Of a stretch of DNA of 43,075 nt, positions 18,793 to 27,240 are shown one piece after another. A program made the position numbers and the translations under genes. The notes below the pieces were generated by a model. That model searched no databases. It was not told the DNA's origin and saw only the letters and a list, made by a program, of their open reading frames with translations. Positions within the stretch are counted from its first letter, which is position 1. Every line of letters starts with the position of its first letter. The stretch is from an uncultured Clostridia bacterium (GTDB lineage: Bacteria; Bacillota; Clostridia; TANB77; CAG-508), in the NCBI GenBank assembly GCA_934121875.1, contig CAKOVG010000008.1, positions 1 to 43,075 of the forward strand, read 5' to 3'.

Positions 18793-19053
18793 ATGATTGG
18801 AGTTTCAATTGAGGAACGAGCAATTTCTTTAGCTCATTATATTATAGATTCAAAAGATACAGTTAGAGGTGCTGCTAAAAAGTTTGGCGTCAGTAAAAGT
18901 ACTGTTCATAAAGATGTTAGTGAAAGATTACTTAAGATTAACCCTAATTTAGCTCATCAGGTACGAGAAATATTAGATGAAAATAAAGCTGAAAGACATA
19001 TTCGTGGAGGTATGGCTACTAAACTTAAGTATAGCCATGAAAAGGTAGGATAG
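18793..19053 (+). CDS. spoIIID: Sporulation transcription regulator SpoIIID
   Basis: An 86-residue mother-cell DNA-binding regulator that tunes sigma-E and sigma-K genes. The helix-turn-helix core FGVSKSTVHKDVSERLLKINP and the basic C-terminal helix RHIRGGMATKLKY match Bacillus SpoIIID closely. I chose ATG 18793 (MIGVSIEERA), 8 nt after a GGGGG tract. The earlier in-frame ATGs (18748, 18778) add residues outside the family and the first lies inside the predicted promoter. Confidence 0.95.
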   Translation: MIGVSIEERAISLAHYIIDSKDTVRGAAKKFGVSKSTVHKDVSERLLKINPNLAHQVREILDENKAERHIRGGMATKLKYSHEKVG

Positions 19054-19114
19054 AAAATTATTACACACTAAGGTAGTATGAAGTATTAATATTTTGAAAT
19101 TTTACATTAAAAAG

Positions 19115-19148
19115 AAAGAGACAGAGCTTTGTTTAGCTTTGTCTCTTT
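19115..19148. terminator. Terminator between spoIIID and the zinc-ribbon gene
   Basis: A 14-bp stem starting AAAGAGACAGAGCT with a 6-nt loop. The minus-strand transcript ends UUUCUUUUU, so it mainly serves the zinc-ribbon gene; the convergent spoIIID transcript may use it too. Confidence 0.75.
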
Positions 19149-19152
19149 AATA

Positions 19153-19320
19153 TTAGTTGTTAAAATTGTTGTTTCTTCTTTGTGCTTTTCTTGCTTTTCT
19201 GCATTCTGGACATCTTTGAGGTTCATTTGTAAAACCTTTTTCAGCATAGAATTGTTGTTCACCTTCTGTGAAAACAAATTCAGCACCACAATCTTTACAT
19301 ATTAAAGTTTTGTCTGCCAT
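19153..19320 (-). CDS. Small CxxC...CxxC zinc-ribbon protein
   Basis: A 55-residue protein beginning MADKTLICKDCGAEFVFT and ending in a basic Arg/Asn-rich tail. Two Cys pairs (Cys8/Cys11 and Cys37/Cys40) form a treble-clef or zinc-ribbon unit with the spacing of the widespread CxxC-x(n)-CxxC family. Members are often highly expressed in anaerobic Firmicutes, but no function is known. ATG 19320 follows a strong AAGGAGGAAAA site. The RNA is terminated by the hairpin at 19115-19148. A shadow ORF in another frame over this stretch is not real. Confidence 0.88.
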   Translation of the reverse strand: MADKTLICKDCGAEFVFTEGEQQFYAEKGFTNEPQRCPECRKARKAQRRNNNFNN

Positions 19321-19600
19321 TATATTTTCCTCCTTGTTAGTTTTGATATTTAATATTTTGATATATAAAACCTTTCTAATATCAATATCAAGAAGGAATA
19401 GTATTTACAAAATAATTAAATTCATTTAGACTTTTTTTAAAGCCATTTGTATTGTAGCATATAAGTAAAAATAAAACAAGAGAATTTTTTTAATTCCTAA
19501 TAAAAGCTACAATTTTTTCACATTTTTTTCACAAATGTATTGTATTATATTTATGTTTTAAGATAAAATATATTTATATAAATTTGGGAGGTAATTTTCA

Positions 19601-20872
19601 ATGGATGATGAAAACAATAATCAAGAATTTAAAAGTGTAAGCCCTACAACAACAGAGGCTAACTACAAGGCCTTTAATGAGCCCAAAAAGAAAAAGCCAA
19701 GTGGAACAGGTTTTGGCAAGGTAGTATTATTACCGTTTGTCTGTGGTCTACTTGGTGCAGTAATAGCAATTGGAGCTTGTATAAATGTTCCAAGCATTAA
19801 ACAAGCATTTTTAGAAAAATTGGTAATTACAGATTCTTCTAATAAAAATAATGAATCAAATGAAAATAGTTCTGTTAATATAAATACACAACTTATTTCA
19901 CTTCAAGGCTATTCAGATACTGCTGTTGGAGTTGCAAAAAAAGTACAACCTTCAATTGTTGCTATTAGTGTAGAATATTCAGTTAATTCAATTTTTAATC
20001 GCTCTTCTACTACTGCAACTGCAAAAGGTTCTGGAATTATTATTAGTGAAGATGGATATATTTTAACCAATAATCATGTTGTTAATTCAACAAGCTCAAA
20101 CTCAAATTCTTTTTATGAAATTGAAAAAGCAAATAAGGTTACAGTAAAACTATATAATGATGACACTGAATATGAAGGAACTATTGTAGGAACTGACTCA
20201 CAAACTGACTTAGCTGTTATTAAAATAAATAAAGATGGTTTAACAGCTGCTGAACTTGGTGATTCTAACTCAGTACAAGTTGGCGAATTTGCAATGGCTA
20301 TTGGTAGCCCTTTAGGATTAGATAACAGTGTAACTGCTGGTATTATTAGTGCTGTTAACAGAGATGTTACAGATAGCGATGGAAATAAATACACAGCTAT
20401 TCAAACTGATGCTGCTATAAACTCTGGCAATAGCGGTGGTGCATTAGTAAATAGCAAAGGACAGGTAATTGGTGTTAATACATTGAAACTTTCTGGTACA
20501 GGTGTAGAAGGTGTAGGTTTTGCTATTCCAATTAATTCAACAAAAAGCATTTATGAACAACTTATTCAATATAGTAAAGTTAAAAGACCATATATTGGAG
20601 TTGGTGGAATTAATTTAGATGAAAAAACTGCCAAAGCTAACAACTTAATAGTTGGTATATATGTTAAAACTGTAGAGGATTTTTCAGCTGGTGAAAAAGC
20701 TGGTTTAAGAATTGGAGATGTAATTATCGAAGCTGATGGAACTAAAGTCACAACAATGGATGAACTAAATGAAATTAAAAATAAAAAACAAATAGGAGAT
20801 ACTATAAAACTAAAGATTTATCGTGATGGAAAAGAAAAAACACTAACAGTTACTTTACAAGAACAACCATAA
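19601..20872 (+). CDS. HtrA/DegP-like membrane-anchored serine protease
   Basis: A 423-residue HtrA family quality-control protease. A cytoplasmic Lys-rich N-terminus precedes one membrane helix (about 42-62) and a Ser/Asn-rich linker. The trypsin-like domain has the triad His159 (LTNNHVV), Asp203 (TDLAVIKI) and Ser278 (GNSGGAL). A single PDZ domain occupies about 330-420. It acts outside the cell membrane on misfolded proteins. The start follows GGGAGG. The preceding ~280 bp hold the divergent zinc-ribbon leader and no other gene. Confidence 0.95.
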   Translation: MDDENNNQEFKSVSPTTTEANYKAFNEPKKKKPSGTGFGKVVLLPFVCGLLGAVIAIGACINVPSIKQAFLEKLVITDSSNKNNESNENSSVNINTQLISLQGYSDTAVGVAKKVQPSIVAISVEYSVNSIFNRSSTTATAKGSGIIISEDGYILTNNHVVNSTSSNSNSFYEIEKANKVTVKLYNDDTEYEGTIVGTDSQTDLAVIKINKDGLTAAELGDSNSVQVGEFAMAIGSPLGLDNSVTAGIISAVNRDVTDSDGNKYTAIQTDAAINSGNSGGALVNSKGQVIGVNTLKLSGTGVEGVGFAIPINSTKSIYEQLIQYSKVKRPYIGVGGINLDEKTAKANNLIVGIYVKTVEDFSAGEKAGLRIGDVIIEADGTKVTTMDELNEIKNKKQIGDTIKLKIYRDGKEKTLTVTLQEQP

Positions 20873-20887
20873 TTTATTTAAATTATC

Positions 20888-20917
20888 AAAAGGCGGCCAA
20901 GATTGGCTGCTTTTTTG
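20888..20917 (+). terminator. Terminator after the HtrA-like gene
   Basis: GCGGCCA pairs with TGGCTGC (one G-U) around a short loop and is followed by T6. Confidence 0.85.
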
Positions 20918-21140
20918 TATTATATGCTATATTTTTAAAAGTCAATAGCTGAAATCATGAGAAAATTGAAGAAAAATCAAGAAATGCTGAGATATATGGT
21001 AGATTATTCATTTTTTAGCATTGACATATTTACATAATTCACTCAATTTTGGTATTTACAAGTATAAGTCATTTGAAATTGTACACAATATGTAGTATAA
21101 TTAAAGATGTCGTGCAGTTCAAAAGCACGCAAAAAGGAGT

Positions 21141-22097
21141 GTGAAGTTTATTTTAAACGAGCAAATTAGATACTATACAAAAGAAGGTATTAAACTAATT
21201 AATTTAGTAGCAATTGCTTTGTTTATTGTAATAACTGTAATTTTTATAAAATACAAACCAGTATTTAGTGTAAGTATTTCGGGAGAACATATAGGATATG
21301 TTCAAAATAAAGATTTAATTGACGAAAAGATAAGTGATACATTAGCTTTAGAAGGATCTGGCAATGTTGCATATGTAGATTGTGCCTCTCCAGAATATAG
21401 CTTAACATTTATTAGTAATAGTACAGAAGTAGATAACGATTATGTTATTGCTAAAATTGAAGAAAATACAAAAATAACATATAAATATTATGCTGTAACT
21501 CTAAACGGTAAGCAAAAATCTGTTGTAGATTCATTAGAAGAGGCCGAAGACTTAGTTGCAGATATGAAAGAAAAATATGAAGATATAAAATTTACAATTG
21601 GTATAAATGAGTTATATACTCAAGATTCGAACGAGTATGAAACTGTTGATATTAAAGTAGCATCAAAAGCAGTTAATACTGAGCTTAAAAAAATTGATGA
21701 TGCTTCTGTAAATGGTGTTTACTTAGCACAAAAACCAATTTCAGGTATTATTACTTCACGTTTTGGTAGTAGAGAAAGTATACGCAGTTACCCTCATAAT
21801 GGTTTAGATATTGCTGCACCTTATGGTACTAAAATCAAAGCTGCTTGTGATGGTAAAGTAAAATTTTCTGGTTATAACGGAAGCTATGGTAATTTAATTA
21901 TTGTTGATTGTGGTAATGGCGTTCAAGTTTATTATGGTCACTGTAGTAAATTATATTCAAAAGTTGGTGATACTGTTAAATCCGGCGACATAATTGCCGC
22001 TGTTGGTTCAACAGGTAACTCAACTGGTAACCACTTACACTTTGAAATTAAAGTTAATGGGGTTAGTATAAATCCTCAAAATTATATTTATAATTAG
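21141..22097 (+). CDS. Membrane-anchored M23 (LytM) peptidase
   Basis: A 318-residue cell-wall hydrolase family protein. One membrane helix (about 18-37) is followed by a ~160-residue spacer and a C-terminal M23 domain. Zinc ligands are His219 and Asp223 (HNGLDIA) and His300 of HLHFE; His267 (YYGHCSKL) and His298 are the catalytic partners, so the enzyme appears active. It could be SpoIIQ-like, but no spoIID-type neighbour is present to support that. The GTG start is the only usual start codon in reach; its GGAG site is unusually close (1-2 nt), so translation may be weak or begin at a nearby non-standard codon. Confidence 0.88.
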   Translation: MKFILNEQIRYYTKEGIKLINLVAIALFIVITVIFIKYKPVFSVSISGEHIGYVQNKDLIDEKISDTLALEGSGNVAYVDCASPEYSLTFISNSTEVDNDYVIAKIEENTKITYKYYAVTLNGKQKSVVDSLEEAEDLVADMKEKYEDIKFTIGINELYTQDSNEYETVDIKVASKAVNTELKKIDDASVNGVYLAQKPISGIITSRFGSRESIRSYPHNGLDIAAPYGTKIKAACDGKVKFSGYNGSYGNLIIVDCGNGVQVYYGHCSKLYSKVGDTVKSGDIIAAVGSTGNSTGNHLHFEIKVNGVSINPQNYIYN

Positions 22098-22099
22098 CA

Positions 22100-22132
22100 A
22101 ATAATCCAATGTTTTAAGCATTGGATTATTTT
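22100..22132 (+). terminator. Terminator after the M23 gene
   Basis: A 12-bp perfect stem (AATAATCCAATG with CATTGGATTATT) is followed by T4. Confidence 0.88.
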
Positions 22133-22175
22133 AAAATTAATAATTTATTAATATTTCTTTTGCAAACTTGTCACT

Positions 22176-22318
22176 TTGAATTCACACAAAGGACAAATTA
22201 TATTGGTATATTATATATGTAGTCAATAATTAGTTACTCCGTTATTGACTATAGATTAGTAAAACATCCCCTTTTATTTTCAAAAAGTAGCCATAAAGAG
22301 AATGGCTACTTTTTTTGT
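22176..22318 (+). ncRNA. Candidate small RNA with its own promoter
   Basis: TTGAAT (22176-22181), 17 bp and TATATT (22199-22204) form a plausible promoter that would start an RNA near 22211. The RNA would contain a 9-bp hairpin (AGTCAATAA 22221-22229 with TTATTGACT 22242-22250). It would end at the hairpin-plus-T7 at 22282-22317. No coding frame is evident. The final hairpin may only be the bidirectional terminator of the DUF2207 gene. Confidence 0.3.
22282..22317. terminator. Bidirectional terminator downstream of the DUF2207 gene
   Basis: A 12-bp stem, AAAAAGTAGCCA with TGGCTACTTTTT, with a U-run on both strands. The uncorrected zero frame of the DUF2207 gene would be translated through this hairpin, while the recoded frame stops 15 bp before it. 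Confidence 0.88.
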
Positions 22319-22331
22319 GTTATTTAATGGT

Positions 22332-24268
22332 TTATCTTCCGCCCATTCCGGCCACCACCGCCTCCGGCCTCCTCCACCACCAGAGAAGCCTCCTCCAAAG
22401 CCTCCTCCTGATGAAAAGTTACTTCCGTCATATCCATTTTTAGCAGCTTCTGCACTCATACCGCCCATATATGCTCTGTTTACAGAGTTATTGAGTGTAT
22501 TTATGAAAGAGTTATTAAATGAGTGGTTATATAACATATTCATATATACATAATCATATCCATTAATATTTTGTAGTTCAGGATATTTGATTTTTAATTG
22601 TTTTAGTACTTTGTCTGCAATTCCAAACGCAGTTGCAAATACTAAGTATTTTTCCCAAAGTTTTAAATCTGGTACTTCTTTTTCATTTAGCAAAGAAAAA
22701 TCTTCCATATATTTTTTCAGTCCTACCCATTTTGCCTTTTCTTCTAATCCCTTATCTGTTAATTGTCGTGTTTTGTTAGTCATAATAAAGTATGGAATAG
22801 CATTTATTATTAGAAGTATACCTATTATTGGAGCTATTGACATACAAATTATGCCAAGTACAATATATATTGTAGAATTCCCTGCATATTTAGAAGCTTG
22901 TTTTTTACTTTCTTCTGAATAATTTTGCATTGCTATTTGTTGCTTTTCTACATCTGTTTCTATTGATTTAATCTTTGACATAAAACTTTCACAATGTTTT
23001 TTTGCATATTTTTCAAATTCTTTCATTGTAAAAGTTGCAATTTTGCCTTCTTGAGTAGTTGCTCTAGCAGCACTTTTAAGTATGCTTAATACTCCTTTTT
23101 CATCCTCTGTTAGCTGTTCTAATTGTTCTGTATTATTTAAAATATTTATCCTAACTTGTGGCTTTAATTTTGTGTTATCTTCTGAAAATGCTATATATTT
23201 TTTAAGTGATAATTGTAATAAAGTTGCAGATAAGATTTTTGATATATTTTTTTTGAAACTTCCACTTCTAAAGTAATATAAATATGCCGCATCTCCTGCT
23301 GAAGCTTGCTTATTTGGAATATCTCTAAAATAGTCCATTTCAGGCATTTTCTTCTTTTCTATTTTGCTAGCTTTTATTCCGTTTTTTATTAGTTTATATA
23401 CTAAGAATATTCCTAATGCAATGTTTGCTATAATATAAGCAATTTCAACTATTTTACCAATACGCTCTTCATTTTCTTTTTCTTTAATGTATTCTTCTCT
23501 TTCTTTATTTGATTGATCTGCCCACTTTTGTTCTTCTGATAATATAGCGCTAAATTTAGTTTTATCTATTGTTTTATTTTTAGGAAATAAATTTTCCAAA
23601 GTAACAACTCGCGCTTCTACCATTGTTTCTGTTCCTAAATAATCTACTTCTAAATATACCTTGTCTGCATTTACAGTAATATTACCATTATATGGTCCAT
23701 GCGCCCATCCTCTTATATTATTTTTTTCTGATACTGCTTTTGGTAATTTAATTGTTGCAGTTAGCTTTGTTACTGGTATTGCATTATCAGTGCCTACTAA
23801 TTGCCAATATAATTCTGAACAGTCTGCATAAGTTTTTATAGCATCCACTACCTTGTATTTTACTTGATAAACTCTTGACTCATTTCCATTTACTGAAACT
23901 CCCCAAGCAATTTCAAATTTATTGCCACTAATTGGTAAAGCATAATAGCAATTTTTAGTAACCTGATACATTTCCTGATTGATTTTTGTTAGTTTTTGTT
24001 TAGTTTCTGAGTCTAGTCTGTATACTTCTACATTTGTTATTTCTTTAAACTTAGAACTATTTAAGTAAAAATCTTTAAACATTGTATTTGTATTTGTAAT
24101 TCTTGCATTCCAAGTTTCAGTTACATCCATACTTCCATCTTCATTTAATTGAATTTGAAAATCTAAACTATTTAGTCTAATGCTTCCTGCTTGAACTTGG
24201 TTTGTTATTAAAATAATACCTGCAAAAATAGCTAACATAACCAATATTTTAATTATGTATTTTTTCAT
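22332..24268 (-). CDS. DUF2207 membrane protein, Gly-rich tail reached through two CGG +1 frame changes
   Basis: A DUF2207 family protein (about 644 residues after correction). A signal/anchor segment (7-27) precedes the extracytoplasmic domain (30-245, with LDFQIQLNEDGSMDVTETW). Helices follow near 275-295 and 470-510, then a cytoplasmic domain and a Gly/Ser tail typical of the family. In the tail the zero frame hits CGG (22366-22364) and then turns into Arg/Trp-rich sequence that runs through the terminator. Skipping the C gives five more glycines to a second CGG (22350-22348); skipping again gives GMGGR and TAA at 22334-22332. The result is an all-Gly tail with a stop just before the terminator, as expected. 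Function of the family is unknown; it is envelope-associated. Confidence 0.85.
22348..22350 (-). other. Second CGG frame change in the DUF2207 tail
   Basis: In the once-shifted frame, GGT GGT GGC is followed by CGG AAT. Skipping C22350 gives GGA ATG GGC GGA AGA TAA. Without this second shift the frame meets a third CGG (22341-22339) and ends RNGRKINH. Confidence 0.6.
22364..22366 (-). other. First CGG frame change in the DUF2207 tail
   Basis: The zero frame reads GGA GGA GGC CGG AGG CGG TGG. Skipping C22366 gives GGA GGC GGT GGT GGC, continuing the poly-Gly tail. Confidence 0.7.
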
Positions 24269-24409
24269 GGTTTATATTTTCCCCTTTCAAATATTTTATG
24301 TTTCTATTTTATACAATAATTCTATAAATATCAATAGAAAATTTAAAAAGAGAAGTTTTACAAACCTGTTTGTTTATTATAGAAAATTTAAAAGTTTTTT
24401 TGTATAAGT

Positions 24410-27073
24410 TTAGGCTTTTTTATAGCTTATTGGCATTGTTTGTTTTTCATATTTAGTTTCAGTTTTATTAATTACCTTTTGTATTTCCATTATTACTAAT
24501 GGTAATATTGATATTCCAAATGTATATATCCATTGTATTTGTGTTAATGGTACAAGTTTAAATACTTCTGCTATAGATGGAATTACAACTACTATAACTT
24601 GTAATAAAGCTCCTAAAATAAATGCTCCCATCAGATATTTATTTTCAAACAATCCCACTTTAAATATTGATTCTTCACTTTTTATATTAAAGCTATGTAC
24701 TAATTCTAGTAACCCTAAACTTACAAAGGCCATTGTTCTTGCCACATCTATATCATACAAATAATTTCCTACACTAAATGCTACTAAAGTTAATATTCCT
24801 AACATTGTTCCTTCTGTAATTATTCTTTGCCATAATCCATCTGCAAAAATTCCTTTTTTACTGTTTCTTGGCTTTTTATTCATAATATCTGCTTCTGGCT
24901 TTTCTAATCCTAAAGCAATTGCTGGAAGTGAGTCAGTTACTAGGTTTATCCATAACAGTTGAATAGCTAAAAGCGGAGATTTTAAGCCTAATATTAAACC
25001 TAAAAATATTGTTACAATTTCTCCAATATTTGTTGCTATTAAAAAATGTACTGCCTTTTTTATATTGTCAAATATATTTCTTCCTTGTTTAACAGCTTCA
25101 ACAATTGTAACAAAATTATCGTCTGTTAAAACCATGTCTGCTGCATTTTTAGCAACATCGGTGCCGTTTTTTCCCATTGCAATTCCAATATCTGCATTTT
25201 TTAATGCTGGTGCGTCATTTACTCCATCTCCTGTCATTGCAACTACTGCACCTGTTGACTGATATGCTTTAACTATTCTAACTTTGTGTTCTGGTGTCAC
25301 TCTTGCAAAAACAGAATAATTCATAATATTTCTTTGCAATACTGCTTGTGGTATTTTATCTAGTTCTTCACCTGTAATTGCTAAGTCACTGCCTCTTAAT
25401 ATTCCCAAATCTTTTGCAATTGCTTTTGCTGTTATTATATGATCTCCTGTAATCATTACAGTTTTTATTCCTGCTTTCTTACAAGTTGCAACAGCCTCTT
25501 TTACACCTTCTCTTGGTGGGTCAATCATACCTATTAATCCAATAAAAATTAAATTTTTTTCTATATTCTCACTATCTATCTTTTGAGGCAAACTTGGTAT
25601 GTCCAAATATGCTATCGCCAATACCCTTAAGGCCTCATCCGCCATTTTGTTATTTTGATTTTCTATCAATTTAGTTTTGTAATAATCTAATGTGGTTACA
25701 TTTCCATTATCATATACTTTATTACATCTTTTTAATAATACATCTGGTGCACCTTTTGTTATAATTCTATATCCATTTGTCATTTTATGAATTGTTGTCA
25801 TCATTTTTCTACTTGAATCAAATGGAATATCTTTTACACGTTTCATTACACTATATAGCTCATTTTTATTTTGTCCCTCGTCTAAAGCTTTGCTAACAAT
25901 TGCCTTTTCAGTTGGTTCTCCTGTTAATTCTATTTTTCCATTTTCACTTGTTATTTCCACATCTGTACACATTGTAGCTATTCCCATTAGCCATTTTATG
26001 TACTCTTTATCATTAGTTTCTCCATTTATATTTGCTATTTTAGTAACCTGCATTTTATTTTGTGTTAAAGTTCCTGTTTTATCTGAACAAATAACACTAC
26101 TGCTACCTAAAGTTTCAACTGCTGGTAGTTTTCTAATTATGCTGTTTTTCCTTGCCATTTTTGTCACACCAATTGATAGCATAATTGTTACTATTGCTGG
26201 TAGCCCTTCTGGTATTGCTGCTACAGCTAGGCCTACCGAAGTCATGAACATTTCTATTGGCTCAATTTTCTTTAAAAGTCCAATTACAAATATCAATAGG
26301 CAAATTCCTAAACATGCAATTCCTAGCGCCTTTCCTACTTCTCCTAATTTTTTTTGAATTGGTGTTTCAGGAGTTTCATTTGTAATAATCATTTTTGCAA
26401 TTTTGCCTACCTTTGTATTCATACCTGTATCAGTTACAATTGCTTCTCCATGTCCATTAACTACTATTGTAGTTGAAAACGCCATATTTACCATATCTCC
26501 TAATGCTGTTTTTTCTTTTAGTATACAGTTAGCATCTTTTAAAACTGGTACTGTTTCACCTGTTAAACTAGACTCTTCTATTTTTAAATTAGAACTTGAA
26601 ATTAATCTGCAATCTGCTGGTACATAATTTCCTGCTTCTAATAGTACAATATCACCGGGAACTATTTGCTCACTTTTTATTGTAGATATTTTGCCGTTTC
26701 TTTTTACTCTACAAGTTGGTGCAGTCATTTTTTTTAGCGCTTCCAATGACTTTTCTGCTTTTGCTTCTTGAACTAGTCCCATAATTGCATTAAATACTAC
26801 AATTGCTATTATTATAATTGAATCAAAGTAATCATTACTTCCTTCTAGTTTTGCTACTACTGCTGAAATAATTGAGGCAATTATCAATATAATTATCATA
26901 AAATCATTAAATTGTTTTATGAATTTTACAACTATGCTTTCTTTCTTTTTTTCTTCTAGCTTATTCAGCCCAAACTTGTTTTGCTTGTCCCCTACTTGCT
27001 TTTCATTTAAACCAAACTCAATATTGGTTTGCATTTGTTTTTCTACTTCTCTTGTAGACAATGTGTACCACAT
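24410..27073 (-). CDS. Calcium-translocating P-type ATPase (PMCA/SERCA-like)
   Basis: An 887-residue P2-type ATPase that exports Ca2+ using ATP. The actuator motif TGET is at 171-174. M4 carries the Ca2+-site PEGLP (288-292), and the phosphorylated Asp331 is in CSDKTGTLT. The N domain is followed by the TGDGVNDAPAL hinge. M6 has NLVTDSLPAIALGLE, supplying the second-site Asn/Asp pair of calcium pumps. About ten membrane helices are visible. The start has an AAAGGAGGATAATT site. It is divergent from the murE-like gene and lies upstream of DUF2207 on the same strand, with 140 bp between them. Confidence 0.94.
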   Translation of the reverse strand: MWYTLSTREVEKQMQTNIEFGLNEKQVGDKQNKFGLNKLEEKKKESIVVKFIKQFNDFMIIILIIASIISAVVAKLEGSNDYFDSIIIIAIVVFNAIMGLVQEAKAEKSLEALKKMTAPTCRVKRNGKISTIKSEQIVPGDIVLLEAGNYVPADCRLISSSNLKIEESSLTGETVPVLKDANCILKEKTALGDMVNMAFSTTIVVNGHGEAIVTDTGMNTKVGKIAKMIITNETPETPIQKKLGEVGKALGIACLGICLLIFVIGLLKKIEPIEMFMTSVGLAVAAIPEGLPAIVTIMLSIGVTKMARKNSIIRKLPAVETLGSSSVICSDKTGTLTQNKMQVTKIANINGETNDKEYIKWLMGIATMCTDVEITSENGKIELTGEPTEKAIVSKALDEGQNKNELYSVMKRVKDIPFDSSRKMMTTIHKMTNGYRIITKGAPDVLLKRCNKVYDNGNVTTLDYYKTKLIENQNNKMADEALRVLAIAYLDIPSLPQKIDSENIEKNLIFIGLIGMIDPPREGVKEAVATCKKAGIKTVMITGDHIITAKAIAKDLGILRGSDLAITGEELDKIPQAVLQRNIMNYSVFARVTPEHKVRIVKAYQSTGAVVAMTGDGVNDAPALKNADIGIAMGKNGTDVAKNAADMVLTDDNFVTIVEAVKQGRNIFDNIKKAVHFLIATNIGEIVTIFLGLILGLKSPLLAIQLLWINLVTDSLPAIALGLEKPEADIMNKKPRNSKKGIFADGLWQRIITEGTMLGILTLVAFSVGNYLYDIDVARTMAFVSLGLLELVHSFNIKSEESIFKVGLFENKYLMGAFILGALLQVIVVVIPSIAEVFKLVPLTQIQWIYTFGISILPLVIMEIQKVINKTETKYEKQTMPISYKKA

Positions 27074-27131
27074 AATTATCCTCCTTTGTTTTAAGTTAGT
27101 TAATTATATGATACTTGTACTTGGTTTATGC

Positions 27132-27168
27132 AAAAAAATGATAGAGTTGTTATTTCTATCATTTTTTA
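27132..27168. terminator. Orphan hairpin with T-run between divergent genes
   Basis: AAAAAATGATAG pairs with CTATCATTTTTT (12 bp). It looks like an intrinsic terminator, yet lies between two divergent gene starts with no gene end nearby. It may end a short leader RNA or antisense transcript on the plus strand. Confidence 0.55.
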
Positions 27169-27240
27169 CTATTTATTTTTCTATTGCATTTTATTGAGTT
27201 TTGATATAAAATATTATCAAATTTATAATTAGGAGCTTTT

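Noticed and set aside
19107..19289. 60-residue ORF on the minus strand
   Set aside because: It is a shadow in another frame of the zinc-ribbon gene 19153-19320 and spans its terminator.
21107..21168. Short ORF starting ATG 21107 overlapping the M23 start
   Set aside because: It has no ribosome site and no recognisable product. It could be a leader peptide, but nothing supports that.
22280..22331. Zero-frame C-terminal extension of the DUF2207 ORF (Arg/Trp-rich tail)
   Set aside because: It is translated through an intrinsic terminator and does not resemble the Gly-rich family tail.
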